Below, one piece after another: positions 14,379-22,930 of a DNA stretch of 34,569 nt. Position numbers and translations under genes: made by a program. The stretch lies in NCBI GenBank assembly GCA_964517495.1, contig CAZFER010000069.1, positions 1 to 34,569 of the forward strand, given 5' to 3'. Under the pieces are notes generated by a model. That model had not been told where the DNA came from and searched no databases. It was given only the letters and a program-made list of their open reading frames with translations. Position 1 is the stretch's first letter, and the number at the start of each line of letters is the position of its first letter. The DNA comes from CAZFER01 sp964517495 (lineage in GTDB: Bacteria; Hinthialibacterota; Hinthialibacteria; Hinthialibacterales; Hinthialibacteraceae).

Positions 14379-17123
14379 ATGATTGAACCGAAATGGAGTG
14401 GATGGAGTGGCATGTTGAAGACAAGTGGTTTGTGCGGTCTTTTTGTGGCATTGCTTTTTATGCCAAATTGGGCTATCGCATCGGAATTTAACACCGATGG
14501 CAATCGGGAGGGCTGGCAGATTGGCCATGCGATCGAGTCGCTGGAAGTGGTGGATGGATCGTTGGTTGCCACAGTGAATGCCGACACCAACGATCCGTAT
14601 ATAAATGGTCCATTCGGGCCGTGGGATGCCGACCGGACGACAGGTATTCAATTCAGGATGCGCTGGTCGTTTCTGGATGAGAGCATCGAAATCTTCCCTG
14701 AAGATTTTACCTCAGGTCCTGAAGTGTTTTGGTTTCCTGCAGAACCCGTGCCTGGTTTGCCGGGACATGGAGAGAAACCTTTTAGCGATAATATTCTGAA
14801 CTGGTGGCCTGAGGATAATGGCTGGTTTATCGTATATGTGGATTTACTGACAGGAACATCTCAACAGCCCTGGCAGGGGATGATCAACAACTATCGGTTC
14901 GATTTTGCCGATAATGTGATTTTTGATTATAAGGTGGAAATTGACTGGGTTCGGTTGGTGAATTATTGGGTGGAAAACAATAATTTTGAAGAGTTTTATT
15001 TTTCCGGAGTGGAACCGTGGGAGCAGATTGGTGCAGGTTCGATTGATGATTATCGTGTTGTAGGAGACATTTCATATTCAGAATTTGCCTCCCTCGAAGT
15101 GACGGGATTGGGTTCGGATGATTCCGGTTATCACGCTTTGGAGCAGGAAATATTTCAAGGTACTGAGTTAGAGAAGGGAAGTATTGTGAGTGTAGTGGGT
15201 GCGTATTATATCCCTGCGGGTAGTTGGAATGATAATTCCACCCTTTGGTTTCGTGTACGGGAATCCGATGGCGATCAGGAGAATTTGAGCCCGGCATTGG
15301 ATGTGACAGAATTCGATCAATGGGTGGAATTTTCCAGCAGTCTGACATTGGATATGGAGCCTGGCAATCGTGAGTCGCTGAGCGTGCAGCTATTTTCGAA
15401 AACCCCGGCTGGCACGGTTTTTTATTTGGATGATGTGTTTGTGGATGTGAAATCACCCGAAGCGATTGTTTCGCTGGAAACATTCCCGGACGCCAATTGG
15501 GAATTCAACACCGATGGCGACAATGAAGGGTGGGCATCCGGTAATCAAATTGAAAATATCGAAGCAGGAGATGGTGTGTTATCCTTTACATACCCCGCCG
15601 GTTCCAATGATCCTTTCGTCGTTGGCCCAGCAGGTCCCTACCCAGGTCCACGTTATAATGGCGCTGCGATTCGCATGCGCGTCAATACTGGGGCAGGCAT
15701 GGATGGACCGGAGATGTTTTGGTTCCCTACCGAAGGTGGGCATGGTTCCGCTCACTATTCGATCCCCGCGAATAATGAGTGGTTTACGGCGTTTATCGAT
15801 GTAGATAAGCCGGACTGGCGTGGTGAGGTCAATAATATCCGCATTGATTTTGCCAACTCTGTGGAAGAAGAAGCGGTGGTGGAAATCGACTGGATACGCT
15901 TTTTGGATGAACATATTCAAAACAACAGTTTTGAATCGGGGCTTGAACCTTGGGTCCCGCGCCAGGCAGAAGGAAGTCTTGATAAATTTGTGGTGCAATC
16001 GGAACAGGTGTATTCTGGAGAACAGGCCTTGCGCATAGATGGCGTTGGAAGCTATCAGGCAATCTGGCAAGTGTTGGAAGGTTATAACACCAGCATCCCA
16101 CAAGCTGCAGAGGTGACAGTCAAAGGAGCCTATTATGTTCCCGAAGGAACGGAAATTACGGATTTGTGGGTACGTATTAACGAAAAGGCGAATGGAGTGG
16201 AGAACCTTTCACCTCATATTGAAATCGAGCAGTTTGATACATGGGTGCAATTTGAAGAATCGCTGACACTGTCAAGTAAGCCACAAGAGCGGGAGTGGAT
16301 TTCGATCGAGTTGTTTTCAAATGTGGCGGCGGATCAACCAATTTACCTTGATGATATCTTTGTAACTGTTTTTGAGGAGCCACGCGAGCAAGGCTGGCCA
16401 ATCAACGCCGTTCGCCTTGAAGCGGATCAGCAGATCGCTATTGACGGAGAGGTCTCGGCAGATGAATATGCGGGCGCTCAGGTGATGGTTGTCAATTCAG
16501 ATACACTTAACGGGATTGAAGATCCTTACTTTGAGGATTTAGTGCATGGCGGTGTAAATCCACCCAATGCTCAACAACCAACCTCGTTGGATGATTTTAA
16601 TGGAACATATTTTTTCATGTGGGACGATGAAAACTTTTATGCCGCTCTGAGTGCGGTGGATGATGAGTATAACTTTGTCGGACCTGACCCTAATGGCGCT
16701 GATGCATTGCAGTTTGTTTTCGCTGAAACCCCTGACATTACTGATACGGCGCAAATGTTTATTCCCACTTTAGCTATCGACGATGGAGATTCCAATATGG
16801 TGTTCAAGAATAATTTTAATGGCTGGTTGGGGCAGGATCTTGCCGGAGAGGTCGAATATGCCGGCAAGGTGGGTGATGATGCGAATTATGCCATTGAAAT
16901 CCGTATCCCTTGGGATGCCATGCAAGGTGGATTTGAAAACGAGGTTTTCCCACCGGTAGTAGGGGATATGATCGGCTTTTGTGTATTATCCATCGATTAT
17001 GATGGCGAGGTATTACAGTGGTTTGCCGCTAATCACACCAGTTTTCCTTGGAGTGGAAATGGAGTAGAGCGGATTCATTTTATTGAACGTGAGACGGCGG
17101 TAATGGATTGGTCGATTTATTAA
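14379..17123 (+). CDS. Large secreted protein: tandemly duplicated beta modules plus CBM9-like domain
   Basis: A 914-residue exported protein. The signal peptide ends at 'NWAIA' (about residue 34); AAGGAG lies 9 bases before the ATG. Residues 36-357 and 375-664 are a tandem duplication: each copy begins 'EFNTDG..EGW', continues with 'NDP...GP.GP', 'FWFP' and a 'F.V.IDW.R' strand, then has a carbohydrate-binding-like jelly roll opening with 'NN.FE...EPW' and closing with 'YLDD.FV.V'. Residues about 680-914 resemble the CBM9/DOMON-like module used by xylanases and other extracellular enzymes: 'IDGEVSADEYAGA', 'FFMWDDENFYAALSA', 'GADALQFVF', 'YAIEIRIPWDAM'. I find no catalytic domain. It probably binds polysaccharide at the cell surface or in the medium. 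No glycosidase genes adjoin it. Confidence 0.75.
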   Translation: MIEPKWSGWSGMLKTSGLCGLFVALLFMPNWAIASEFNTDGNREGWQIGHAIESLEVVDGSLVATVNADTNDPYINGPFGPWDADRTTGIQFRMRWSFLDESIEIFPEDFTSGPEVFWFPAEPVPGLPGHGEKPFSDNILNWWPEDNGWFIVYVDLLTGTSQQPWQGMINNYRFDFADNVIFDYKVEIDWVRLVNYWVENNNFEEFYFSGVEPWEQIGAGSIDDYRVVGDISYSEFASLEVTGLGSDDSGYHALEQEIFQGTELEKGSIVSVVGAYYIPAGSWNDNSTLWFRVRESDGDQENLSPALDVTEFDQWVEFSSSLTLDMEPGNRESLSVQLFSKTPAGTVFYLDDVFVDVKSPEAIVSLETFPDANWEFNTDGDNEGWASGNQIENIEAGDGVLSFTYPAGSNDPFVVGPAGPYPGPRYNGAAIRMRVNTGAGMDGPEMFWFPTEGGHGSAHYSIPANNEWFTAFIDVDKPDWRGEVNNIRIDFANSVEEEAVVEIDWIRFLDEHIQNNSFESGLEPWVPRQAEGSLDKFVVQSEQVYSGEQALRIDGVGSYQAIWQVLEGYNTSIPQAAEVTVKGAYYVPEGTEITDLWVRINEKANGVENLSPHIEIEQFDTWVQFEESLTLSSKPQEREWISIELFSNVAADQPIYLDDIFVTVFEEPREQGWPINAVRLEADQQIAIDGEVSADEYAGAQVMVVNSDTLNGIEDPYFEDLVHGGVNPPNAQQPTSLDDFNGTYFFMWDDENFYAALSAVDDEYNFVGPDPNGADALQFVFAETPDITDTAQMFIPTLAIDDGDSNMVFKNNFNGWLGQDLAGEVEYAGKVGDDANYAIEIRIPWDAMQGGFENEVFPPVVGDMIGFCVLSIDYDGEVLQWFAANHTSFPWSGNGVERIHFIERETAVMDWSIY

Positions 17124-17150
17124 GATTTATGAAAAATTGAATATTGGTTC

Positions 17151-17250
17151 TGCGGGAGGGATCGCTTTCCCTGGTGGATTGCTTGAAGCAGCTCGGCGGC
17201 AGCGTCTCCCTCCCCGCACCCGCTCATGGGCCGGGATGCCCACGCTCCGA
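17151..17250. repeat. Dispersed intergenic repeat, copy B, with inverted-repeat arm
   Basis: The segment 17214-17250 is the second copy of the 37-base repeat at 14135. The sequence before it contains GGGAGGGATCGC (17154-17165) and AGCGTCTCCCTCCC (17201-17214), near-complementary arms about 35 bases apart, so the RNA could form a long imperfect hairpin. It fills most of the gap between the large secreted protein and the acidic exported protein. Confidence 0.55.
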
Positions 17251-17368
17251 CAGAAAAGCCCAAACAAAATTTTCAGAAATTTTTGAAAGTTTTTTCCATC
17301 AAGGGCGTATTAGTTATCAGAGCGCTCGGTACGATGATAACTTAAACCCAAAAAAACTGGAGGAGTAA

Positions 17369-18016
17369 ATGACCATGAATTGCGCCCAAAAAACCCTACC
17401 CAAAATCTTGATTCTTTCACTGTCCGTGTTTGTATTCTTTGCCGTGTCGGCTAATCCGCTTTTTTCTGAAACCAAAAAGGATGCTGATCTGTTATTAATG
17501 GTTGATATCAACCATGATGATGACGAATCAATCAAAGTCAGTGTGCCTTTCTCTGTATTTTACATGCTGGTCGATGTCTTCCCCAAAGATACCCATGAAG
17601 CCTTCGAGAAGGAATTAGGACTCAATATCAAGCAGGTCCTCAATGAATTTGGAAAAATGAAAGGCATGGATATCATCAAGGTCGAAGGCAGCGAAAATGT
17701 TAGCGTGCGCCTTGAAGAACCAGTAAGCGATGAGGAAAAAAATAATCTAAATTTCCTCAAAGTCCAAATTCGTGAAAACGGCCGTAATGGTGAGAAAATC
17801 GATGTATGCCTCCCGGTTGGCCTTATCAAAATGGCCCACCAAATCGCGGCCAATGTGATTAAGCAAACCGGCCTCGATAAAGAAATTCAGGCCCAACTGC
17901 CTATGATCATCAAGGAACTCAAAAAGGAACTGAAAATCAACAAAGCCCATAGCCATGATCGACCGGAAAAAGATGATGACAATGGTGATGATGAATATGA
18001 TGAGGACGACAAGTAA
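17369..18016 (+). CDS. Exported acidic protein with an internal duplication, function unknown
   Basis: A 215-residue protein. GGAGGAG (17359-17365) precedes the ATG. The N-terminus is basic, then hydrophobic ('ILILSLSVFVFFAVSA'), consistent with a signal peptide or anchor to about residue 33. Two related segments follow, about residues 40-72 ('MVDINHDDDESIKVSVPFSV') and 128-160 ('VQIRENGRNGEKIDVCLPVG'), each a beta-hairpin leading into a 'V.vP..l' helix. Small bacterial proteins with this 'g.kv.v.lPl.l' pattern (some annotated SHOCT-like) are known to me only by sequence. The last 25 residues are strongly acidic with His ('HSHDRPEKDDDNGDDEYDED'), a possible metal-binding tail. The gene ends at a strong terminator. 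I do not recognise a function. Confidence 0.65.
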   Translation: MTMNCAQKTLPKILILSLSVFVFFAVSANPLFSETKKDADLLLMVDINHDDDESIKVSVPFSVFYMLVDVFPKDTHEAFEKELGLNIKQVLNEFGKMKGMDIIKVEGSENVSVRLEEPVSDEEKNNLNFLKVQIRENGRNGEKIDVCLPVGLIKMAHQIAANVIKQTGLDKEIQAQLPMIIKELKKELKINKAHSHDRPEKDDDNGDDEYDEDDK

Positions 18017-18040
18017 ACGACTCAGCTGATCATTACATAA

Positions 18041-18083
18041 AAGCCCGAGCATGAAGTATATCGCTCGGGCTTATGTGTTTTTT
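18041..18083. terminator. Intrinsic terminator shared by convergent genes
   Basis: AAGCCCGAGC (18041-18050) pairs perfectly with GCTCGGGCTT (18063-18072) around a 12-base loop, followed by ATGTGTTTTTTT on the plus strand. It ends the acidic-protein gene (stop at 18016). Read on the minus strand it also lies just after the ispG-like stop (18102), preceded by A-rich sequence, so it can serve both directions. Confidence 0.85.
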
Positions 18084-18101
18084 TATAAGATATAACAGGA
18101 T

Positions 18102-19004
18102 TTAGTTGATGTTGCGGGGAAGGCCCAAATAATGCAGCATCAGATGGCCAACCACCACTTCAAGCCTGGAATCCTCTGTCAATGAGATACGAATGGTATC
18201 CCCGATTCCCCTCTGTAAAAGCGAACCCAATCCTGCCCATGAATTAATCACCGCCGCACGCCCACACCCCGCTTCAGTTACTCCCAAGTGGAGGGGATAA
18301 TCATTCTGCTTCGCAAAAATCTGGTAGGCGTCTATGGTCCAGCGGGCATCGTTGGCTTTAAGGGAAACCACGATATCGTTTACCCCTTCTTCTTCCATCA
18401 ACCGTACTGAATTGGTGGCGCTAATGGCTAACGCCTCAGCGGAATGGTTTCCGTATTTTTCCAACAAGGTTCGATCCAATGATCCTGCATTAACACCCAC
18501 TCGCATGGGAGTGCCGCGCTCAATGGATTCCCGGGCAATCTGACGAAGCAATTTGGGATCACGAATATTTCCCGGATTGATCCTGAGCTTGTCGGTACCC
18601 GCTTTCAGCGCCGCAATGGCCATCGGTGGGCGAAAGTGAATATCTGAAACCACCGGGATAGGAGAATTTTTAACAATACGTTCAAATACATCCGCTGATT
18701 CCTCTTCTGGAACGCTGACGCGGGTGATATCGCAGTGGAAGGGAGCCAAAGCACAGGCATCCTCCCAACATAAAAGTTCCTTTAAAATGTTTTGTTCACG
18801 GCCGGGCAAATCCTCAGGATGAATGGAAACCGATGCTTCAATTTCACGCATGACGGAGTCGTAATCCGTGGTTGGCACCTTCACCATGGTTTGCACGGCA
18901 ATGGGTGCATCACCTCCAACGGGAACATTGCGCACCATCACCTGCCGGGTTACCCGGCGGGGTTGGGTCAGCGATTGAGAAGGAAATGGAGCGGTTAACG
19001 TCAT
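18102..19004 (-). CDS. IspG/GcpE-like protein lacking the C-terminal 4Fe-4S domain
   Basis: A 300-residue protein matching the TIM-barrel domain of 4-hydroxy-3-methylbut-2-enyl diphosphate synthase: 'VGGDAPIAVQTM' near the start, 'DITRVSVP' (92-99), 'VVSDIHF', 'LRINPGNI' (140-147), 'VGVNAGSL' (169-176), 'HLGVTEAG' (239-246) and 'GIGDTIRISLTED'. Typical bacterial IspG is about 350-400 residues and continues with 'INF..CP.CGR', which begins the domain whose three Cys and one Glu hold the cluster. Here the stop comes directly after 'PRNIN'. A terminator follows at once, so the domain is not hidden in another frame. There is also an extra segment of about 25-30 residues (about 57-86) with Cys79, Cys84 and Cys91 near it. 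The ATG overlaps the preceding gene's stop by 4 bases. Activity as IspG alone is doubtful. Confidence 0.8.
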   Translation of the reverse strand: MTLTAPFPSQSLTQPRRVTRQVMVRNVPVGGDAPIAVQTMVKVPTTDYDSVMREIEASVSIHPEDLPGREQNILKELLCWEDACALAPFHCDITRVSVPEEESADVFERIVKNSPIPVVSDIHFRPPMAIAALKAGTDKLRINPGNIRDPKLLRQIARESIERGTPMRVGVNAGSLDRTLLEKYGNHSAEALAISATNSVRLMEEEGVNDIVVSLKANDARWTIDAYQIFAKQNDYPLHLGVTEAGCGRAAVINSWAGLGSLLQRGIGDTIRISLTEDSRLEVVVGHLMLHYLGLPRNIN

Positions 19005-20842
19005 GATTCTTTTCGAGCCTCGATTGCTTTTTTTATAGTTTCCGCTTTGGCGGTTTCTTCTTCCGCTTTTTCTGTTTGGCCCAATTGCTGGTAAAAACGA
19101 GCTGCGTGTTCGTAATAAATGGGACGGGAAGGGAACAACCGCTGGGCGGTTTCAATTTCATTGATTGCACGTTCTACATATCCTAGCATAAAGAGCGCCT
19201 GGGCGTAATCGGCATGATGGGACGCACGCCGTGGAGCCCAGCGAGTGGCGTTTTGCAAACACCGCAGACGATGCCATTGGGCCTGTGGATGGGGGATTCC
19301 AGCCCATATTTGCCCCAAGGATTGCCAGGAATCGGCATCGGTCCGATCAAACAAAACAGCGTTTTCGTAAGCGGCTTTAGCCTCTCTGGGCTTTTCGTCC
19401 AGCATCAAATAGTAACCCTGGTTTCGATACATCTCATTATAATAACGGCACAAATCCAGCCACCCCCAGCATCCAATGGCCAGCAAACACAAAATAGCCA
19501 GGATGTGCTTATCAAAACGCCAATGGCCAGACTCTTTAATATGAACAGGACCAAACGGGGCAAGAAAAAAGATGGGTATCAGCCAAAATTCGATCAGATT
19601 ATTATGGAAATCCAATTGGGAGAAAAACAGAAATACAATCCATACCCCCACCGTCGCAAAAGCAAAATGCATTTCCTTTTGGTTTCGTGACCACTGCCTG
19701 CTTAAGTAAAACGCAAGGGTGGTTAGCAACCAAAAATGTAAAAATACCCCTGGAATTCCCCCTTCAACCGCTGATTCAAGAAACAAATTATGAACATAAC
19801 GTGATTCAGAATCCCCAGGGCGGATATGACGGCAAAAGTACGATTCAAATCCTTCCGGCCCCACTCCCATCCAGGGCTGGTTGCCAATGACAGCCAGTGC
19901 CCCACGGTAAAAATGAAGCCGCGCTTCAACCGTGGAAAGGGTAAGCAAACGGCCACCGAAATAAGAATCGATCTGCAAATGAGATAAAATGGGGAGCGCA
20001 ACGAAAAGAAGAATACCACCCATGATCAATGCAATAACGCCAAATGTAAACAGCCGGCGTAAAAGCCTTTGATAACCATGTGTGTACAGGGAATAGGTAA
20101 TCCAAAGCATCAGGGATATTAACAACGCCAGCAATCCACTGCGTGAAAAGGTGCGGTAAATACAAAGCACTAAAATGAAGGTGCAAACCATTAGAATGAT
20201 ACGCTTGACTCGGCCAGATTCCTCTTTCCACAAAAACCACCCCACCCAAAGCGCCATGACCAGGTAACCCGCCAGGTGGTTGGGGTTTCCAAAACGCCCC
20301 AACGCCCGGTTGGCTTTTAGCGATGCGATTAATTCGCGGTTCATGGTCTCATCATACAATGGAGTCGTTTCCAATGTGTGGATGAGTTCATCAAATCCCC
20401 GCCACTGCAGATATAGCCCAAAAAGCGCCGTGAATGTCCCCCCCCAAAGCAAACACCAGCAAAGCCGGTTTCGAATTCGATTGGATAATGGGAATAAGAC
20501 TAACACGGTGTAAAGCAACAAAATGACCGCCATCATGGCCAGTTTGGCCTTGGCACGGTAAGGATCAGGTGTATAACTCAAACCAATGATCATCCAGATA
20601 AAAACCGCAGTTAATGGTAAAAATACAGGTGACTGTTTGATGCGTTGAACTATGCCGATTAATCCCACCCGCAGAATCGCAAGCAGAAAAAGCAGATAAA
20701 CCACCGAGTGGAAATAAAACTTGAAAGGATAATTAATATATTGGGGGAAAAGCGGCGCTAATAGAAATAACGAGCCCAATAAAATCGCCGTTAATAGGCG
20801 ATCCCGCTTTGTATAAAAAGCATCAATCCGTAATGTCTTCAT
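19001..20842 (-). CDS. O-antigen ligase/polymerase (Wzy_C-type) membrane protein with TPR tail
   Basis: About 613 residues from the ATG at 20842, one base after the stop of the vWA gene; an upstream frame would begin inside that gene. About ten to twelve transmembrane helices fill residues 1-420. The family hallmarks are present: 'RTFSRSGLLALL' in a central helix, then a periplasmic loop with 'EARLHFYRGA', 'QPWMGVGPEGFESYF' and 'YVHNLFLESAVEGGIPG'. This family joins O-antigen to lipid A core, polymerises glycans or glycosylates proteins outside the inner membrane. The last 160 residues or so are tetratricopeptide repeats ('YLMLDEKPREAKAAYENAVL', 'GQTEKAEEETAKAE'). Its stop overlaps the ispG-like start (ATGA). 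The target glycan is unknown; no other polysaccharide genes adjoin it. Confidence 0.82.
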   Translation of the reverse strand: MKTLRIDAFYTKRDRLLTAILLGSLFLLAPLFPQYINYPFKFYFHSVVYLLFLLAILRVGLIGIVQRIKQSPVFLPLTAVFIWMIIGLSYTPDPYRAKAKLAMMAVILLLYTVLVLFPLSNRIRNRLCWCLLWGGTFTALFGLYLQWRGFDELIHTLETTPLYDETMNRELIASLKANRALGRFGNPNHLAGYLVMALWVGWFLWKEESGRVKRIILMVCTFILVLCIYRTFSRSGLLALLISLMLWITYSLYTHGYQRLLRRLFTFGVIALIMGGILLFVALPILSHLQIDSYFGGRLLTLSTVEARLHFYRGALAVIGNQPWMGVGPEGFESYFCRHIRPGDSESRYVHNLFLESAVEGGIPGVFLHFWLLTTLAFYLSRQWSRNQKEMHFAFATVGVWIVFLFFSQLDFHNNLIEFWLIPIFFLAPFGPVHIKESGHWRFDKHILAILCLLAIGCWGWLDLCRYYNEMYRNQGYYLMLDEKPREAKAAYENAVLFDRTDADSWQSLGQIWAGIPHPQAQWHRLRCLQNATRWAPRRASHHADYAQALFMLGYVERAINEIETAQRLFPSRPIYYEHAARFYQQLGQTEKAEEETAKAETIKKAIEARKES

Positions 20843-20843
20843 C

Positions 20844-22790
20844 CTAAACTGAAGCCAGCCGGTTGGATAACCAGGATTCAACCAACGCCACCAAAACACA
20901 TACAAAAAGAAGGATCAGGCGTAAATCTGTTCCACCATAGGTTTTGTCAATGTCGGCTGCCAGGTTGTCGATACGGGTAAATTGAATTTGAAATTGATCA
21001 CTCAGCCTTTGCTTTTCCTCTTCCGTAAGCAGCCTTAGATCCGATTCCTGCTTCGGTTGGGGGAGAGAAATGGTATACGATTGGTTCATTCGAGCGGTTT
21101 CTTTACCTGCTTCCCACAAAAAGGCCGGTAGAATGGGTGAAAGAATAGTCTCTCCATCCACTGTAATCGATGTATTCAGCAACCACACTTTACCTTGCCC
21201 TAATTGGATTTCGGATAACAAATGATGAGTTTGATCACCGAGACGATAGGTGACGATGGGCTTGGCATTTTCATGGACAGCGGTACCATGATAGGGTTGA
21301 ATCCATCCCTCCCACATGGATTCCTTCCAATCTGCCAAAGCATTGGATAATAAATCCGTTTTCGCTACTGAAATCCCTTGAATATCCGTATTCGGATTAT
21401 CACCATCCCATTGCCAGCCCAATTGGCTAAGAAATTGTTCCCACGGTTCAGCTTTTGGCCCGGGTTCATGGGTAAAAACAACCGCCGTTCCACCCTTTTT
21501 AATGAAATTCATGGCGGCAGTGGTTTCTTGTGGTGACCACCAGGGAACCAAATGTCGTGCCACGATAAACATGTCAGTCTCATCTGAAATTTCTCTTACC
21601 GGTGGCAGGATCGTATTTATTATTGAATAAGGCGATTGAGTCTGTATGTCTGAAGGATTGAAGATCGTTTTCAAGATAGTGAGAGATTGGTAGTGAGTGT
21701 CTTCATCACCAAATATTCCCACTGAGAATTGCTCTATATAAGGTATATCAAGCGAAATTTCATTATCAACCGAAAGTGGATCAGGAGGCATGATTTGAAT
21801 ATCAAACGTTAAGCGTTCCGGCCTTGATGCCGCGCTGGTTTCCGGAAAAAGATCAGCAAAACGAACCGGACACGTGAAAGGCACACCGGCTGGAGTCCCC
21901 TTAGCCGCAGGAAAAAGGATGGCGCGGTCATACAATGGATCACCGCTATCCTGGCGTGTAACCGTGATGCGGCCATCCGTTTCATTTTCGCCATGAGATA
22001 AAACACGTCCTGCCAGCGTTTCCCAACCCGCAATTCCCCAGGGTAGAGATGAAAGTGTGTTAACGTCTACCCAACGATTGGTCGCTGGACCTTCACCAAC
22101 ACATACAGCCAGAATGGAGAAGGGAAGGGAATCCTCCGATGTGCTCTGTAATAACGGCTGCCAGGGATAGGCTTGCCCATCAGTTACCAGGATCAGGCTT
22201 TTCCGATCGTCAAAGCGTGCTTCAAGGGTTTCCAGCAAAGTGGTAATGGTGGTCCCATCATGCGTGGGTTTATCCAAAAAGAGGTTTTCCATTTCAACAC
22301 GATTAAGGATTAAAGGAAGGTTTGCCTGATCTGGGGATGTGGTTTGGGCATCCCACTGAACTCGATGTAATGAAAGTCCCTGAATATTCTGTTCAATAAT
22401 TTCCCATGCCTGCTGGGATTTTCTCCACCAATTGTTCTGTTCCTCTTCATATCCCATGCTGTATGATGAATCTACAGCGAGGATGTGAGATTGGAACGAT
22501 TGGCCGAATGGAAACCAGGAGGGCATCCATCCCTGAGAGCCATCTGCCGTCTGCCACTTGGGACCAGCAAGGGCCAATAGCAGCAAGGCTAATAAAAGCG
22601 TGCGTAAAATCAGTAATAAAAGCTCTTGCAGGTAAGGATTAACACGTTCTTTCTCTTCTGACTCACGCAAAAATCGTATAAGGGGAAATTCAATATGTTG
22701 AATACGCTCATCCTGGCGGCGGCGCAAAAGCCAGGGCAAAGCCAGGATGGGGAACGCCCAAAATAATAGCGGATTGGAAAATGTAAACAT
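20844..22790 (-). CDS. BatA-like/vWA membrane protein
   Basis: About 648 residues from the ATG at 22790, preceded by AGAGAG; the longer frame adds nine residues that do not belong to the family. It begins with the N-terminal double-transmembrane module found in BatA-type proteins ('NPLLFWAFPILALPWLLRRR', then a second helix about residues 55-77 ending 'LALAGPKW'). A von Willebrand A domain follows with an intact MIDAS start 'DSSYS' (107-111), 'HDGTTITTLLE' and 'LILVTDGQAYPW'. A large periplasmic region with a class I glutamine-amidotransferase-like segment ('FIKKGGTAVVFTHEPG') precedes a final helix ('LILLFVCVLVALVESWL'). Homologous proteins are often near MoxR ATPases and DUF58 genes, which are absent here. 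Exact role unknown. It heads a three-gene unit with the ligase and the ispG-like gene. Confidence 0.8.
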   Translation of the reverse strand: MFTFSNPLLFWAFPILALPWLLRRRQDERIQHIEFPLIRFLRESEEKERVNPYLQELLLLILRTLLLALLLLALAGPKWQTADGSQGWMPSWFPFGQSFQSHILAVDSSYSMGYEEEQNNWWRKSQQAWEIIEQNIQGLSLHRVQWDAQTTSPDQANLPLILNRVEMENLFLDKPTHDGTTITTLLETLEARFDDRKSLILVTDGQAYPWQPLLQSTSEDSLPFSILAVCVGEGPATNRWVDVNTLSSLPWGIAGWETLAGRVLSHGENETDGRITVTRQDSGDPLYDRAILFPAAKGTPAGVPFTCPVRFADLFPETSAASRPERLTFDIQIMPPDPLSVDNEISLDIPYIEQFSVGIFGDEDTHYQSLTILKTIFNPSDIQTQSPYSIINTILPPVREISDETDMFIVARHLVPWWSPQETTAAMNFIKKGGTAVVFTHEPGPKAEPWEQFLSQLGWQWDGDNPNTDIQGISVAKTDLLSNALADWKESMWEGWIQPYHGTAVHENAKPIVTYRLGDQTHHLLSEIQLGQGKVWLLNTSITVDGETILSPILPAFLWEAGKETARMNQSYTISLPQPKQESDLRLLTEEEKQRLSDQFQIQFTRIDNLAADIDKTYGGTDLRLILLFVCVLVALVESWLSNRLASV

Positions 22791-22930
22791 AAAGGCAAAC
22801 TCTCTTTTATATAACAATCAACAAGAAAAGACTTTTTCGAACCGTCTTACACCCATTATTACTTGCTGCATCGTTCTATGCAAAGGTATATCAGGTTTAA
22901 GCATAAGGTATCAGGATAGCATGATGGAGT

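Noticed and set aside
14884..15483. 199-codon open frame opposite the secreted protein
   Set aside because: Pro/His/Asn-rich composition and no initiation signal; the plus-strand protein has a clear duplication and domain structure.
18016..18101. A frameshift hiding the missing IspG cluster domain
   Set aside because: Only 85 bases separate the two convergent stop codons and they hold the terminator hairpin. All three minus-strand frames lack a CPxCG-type motif.
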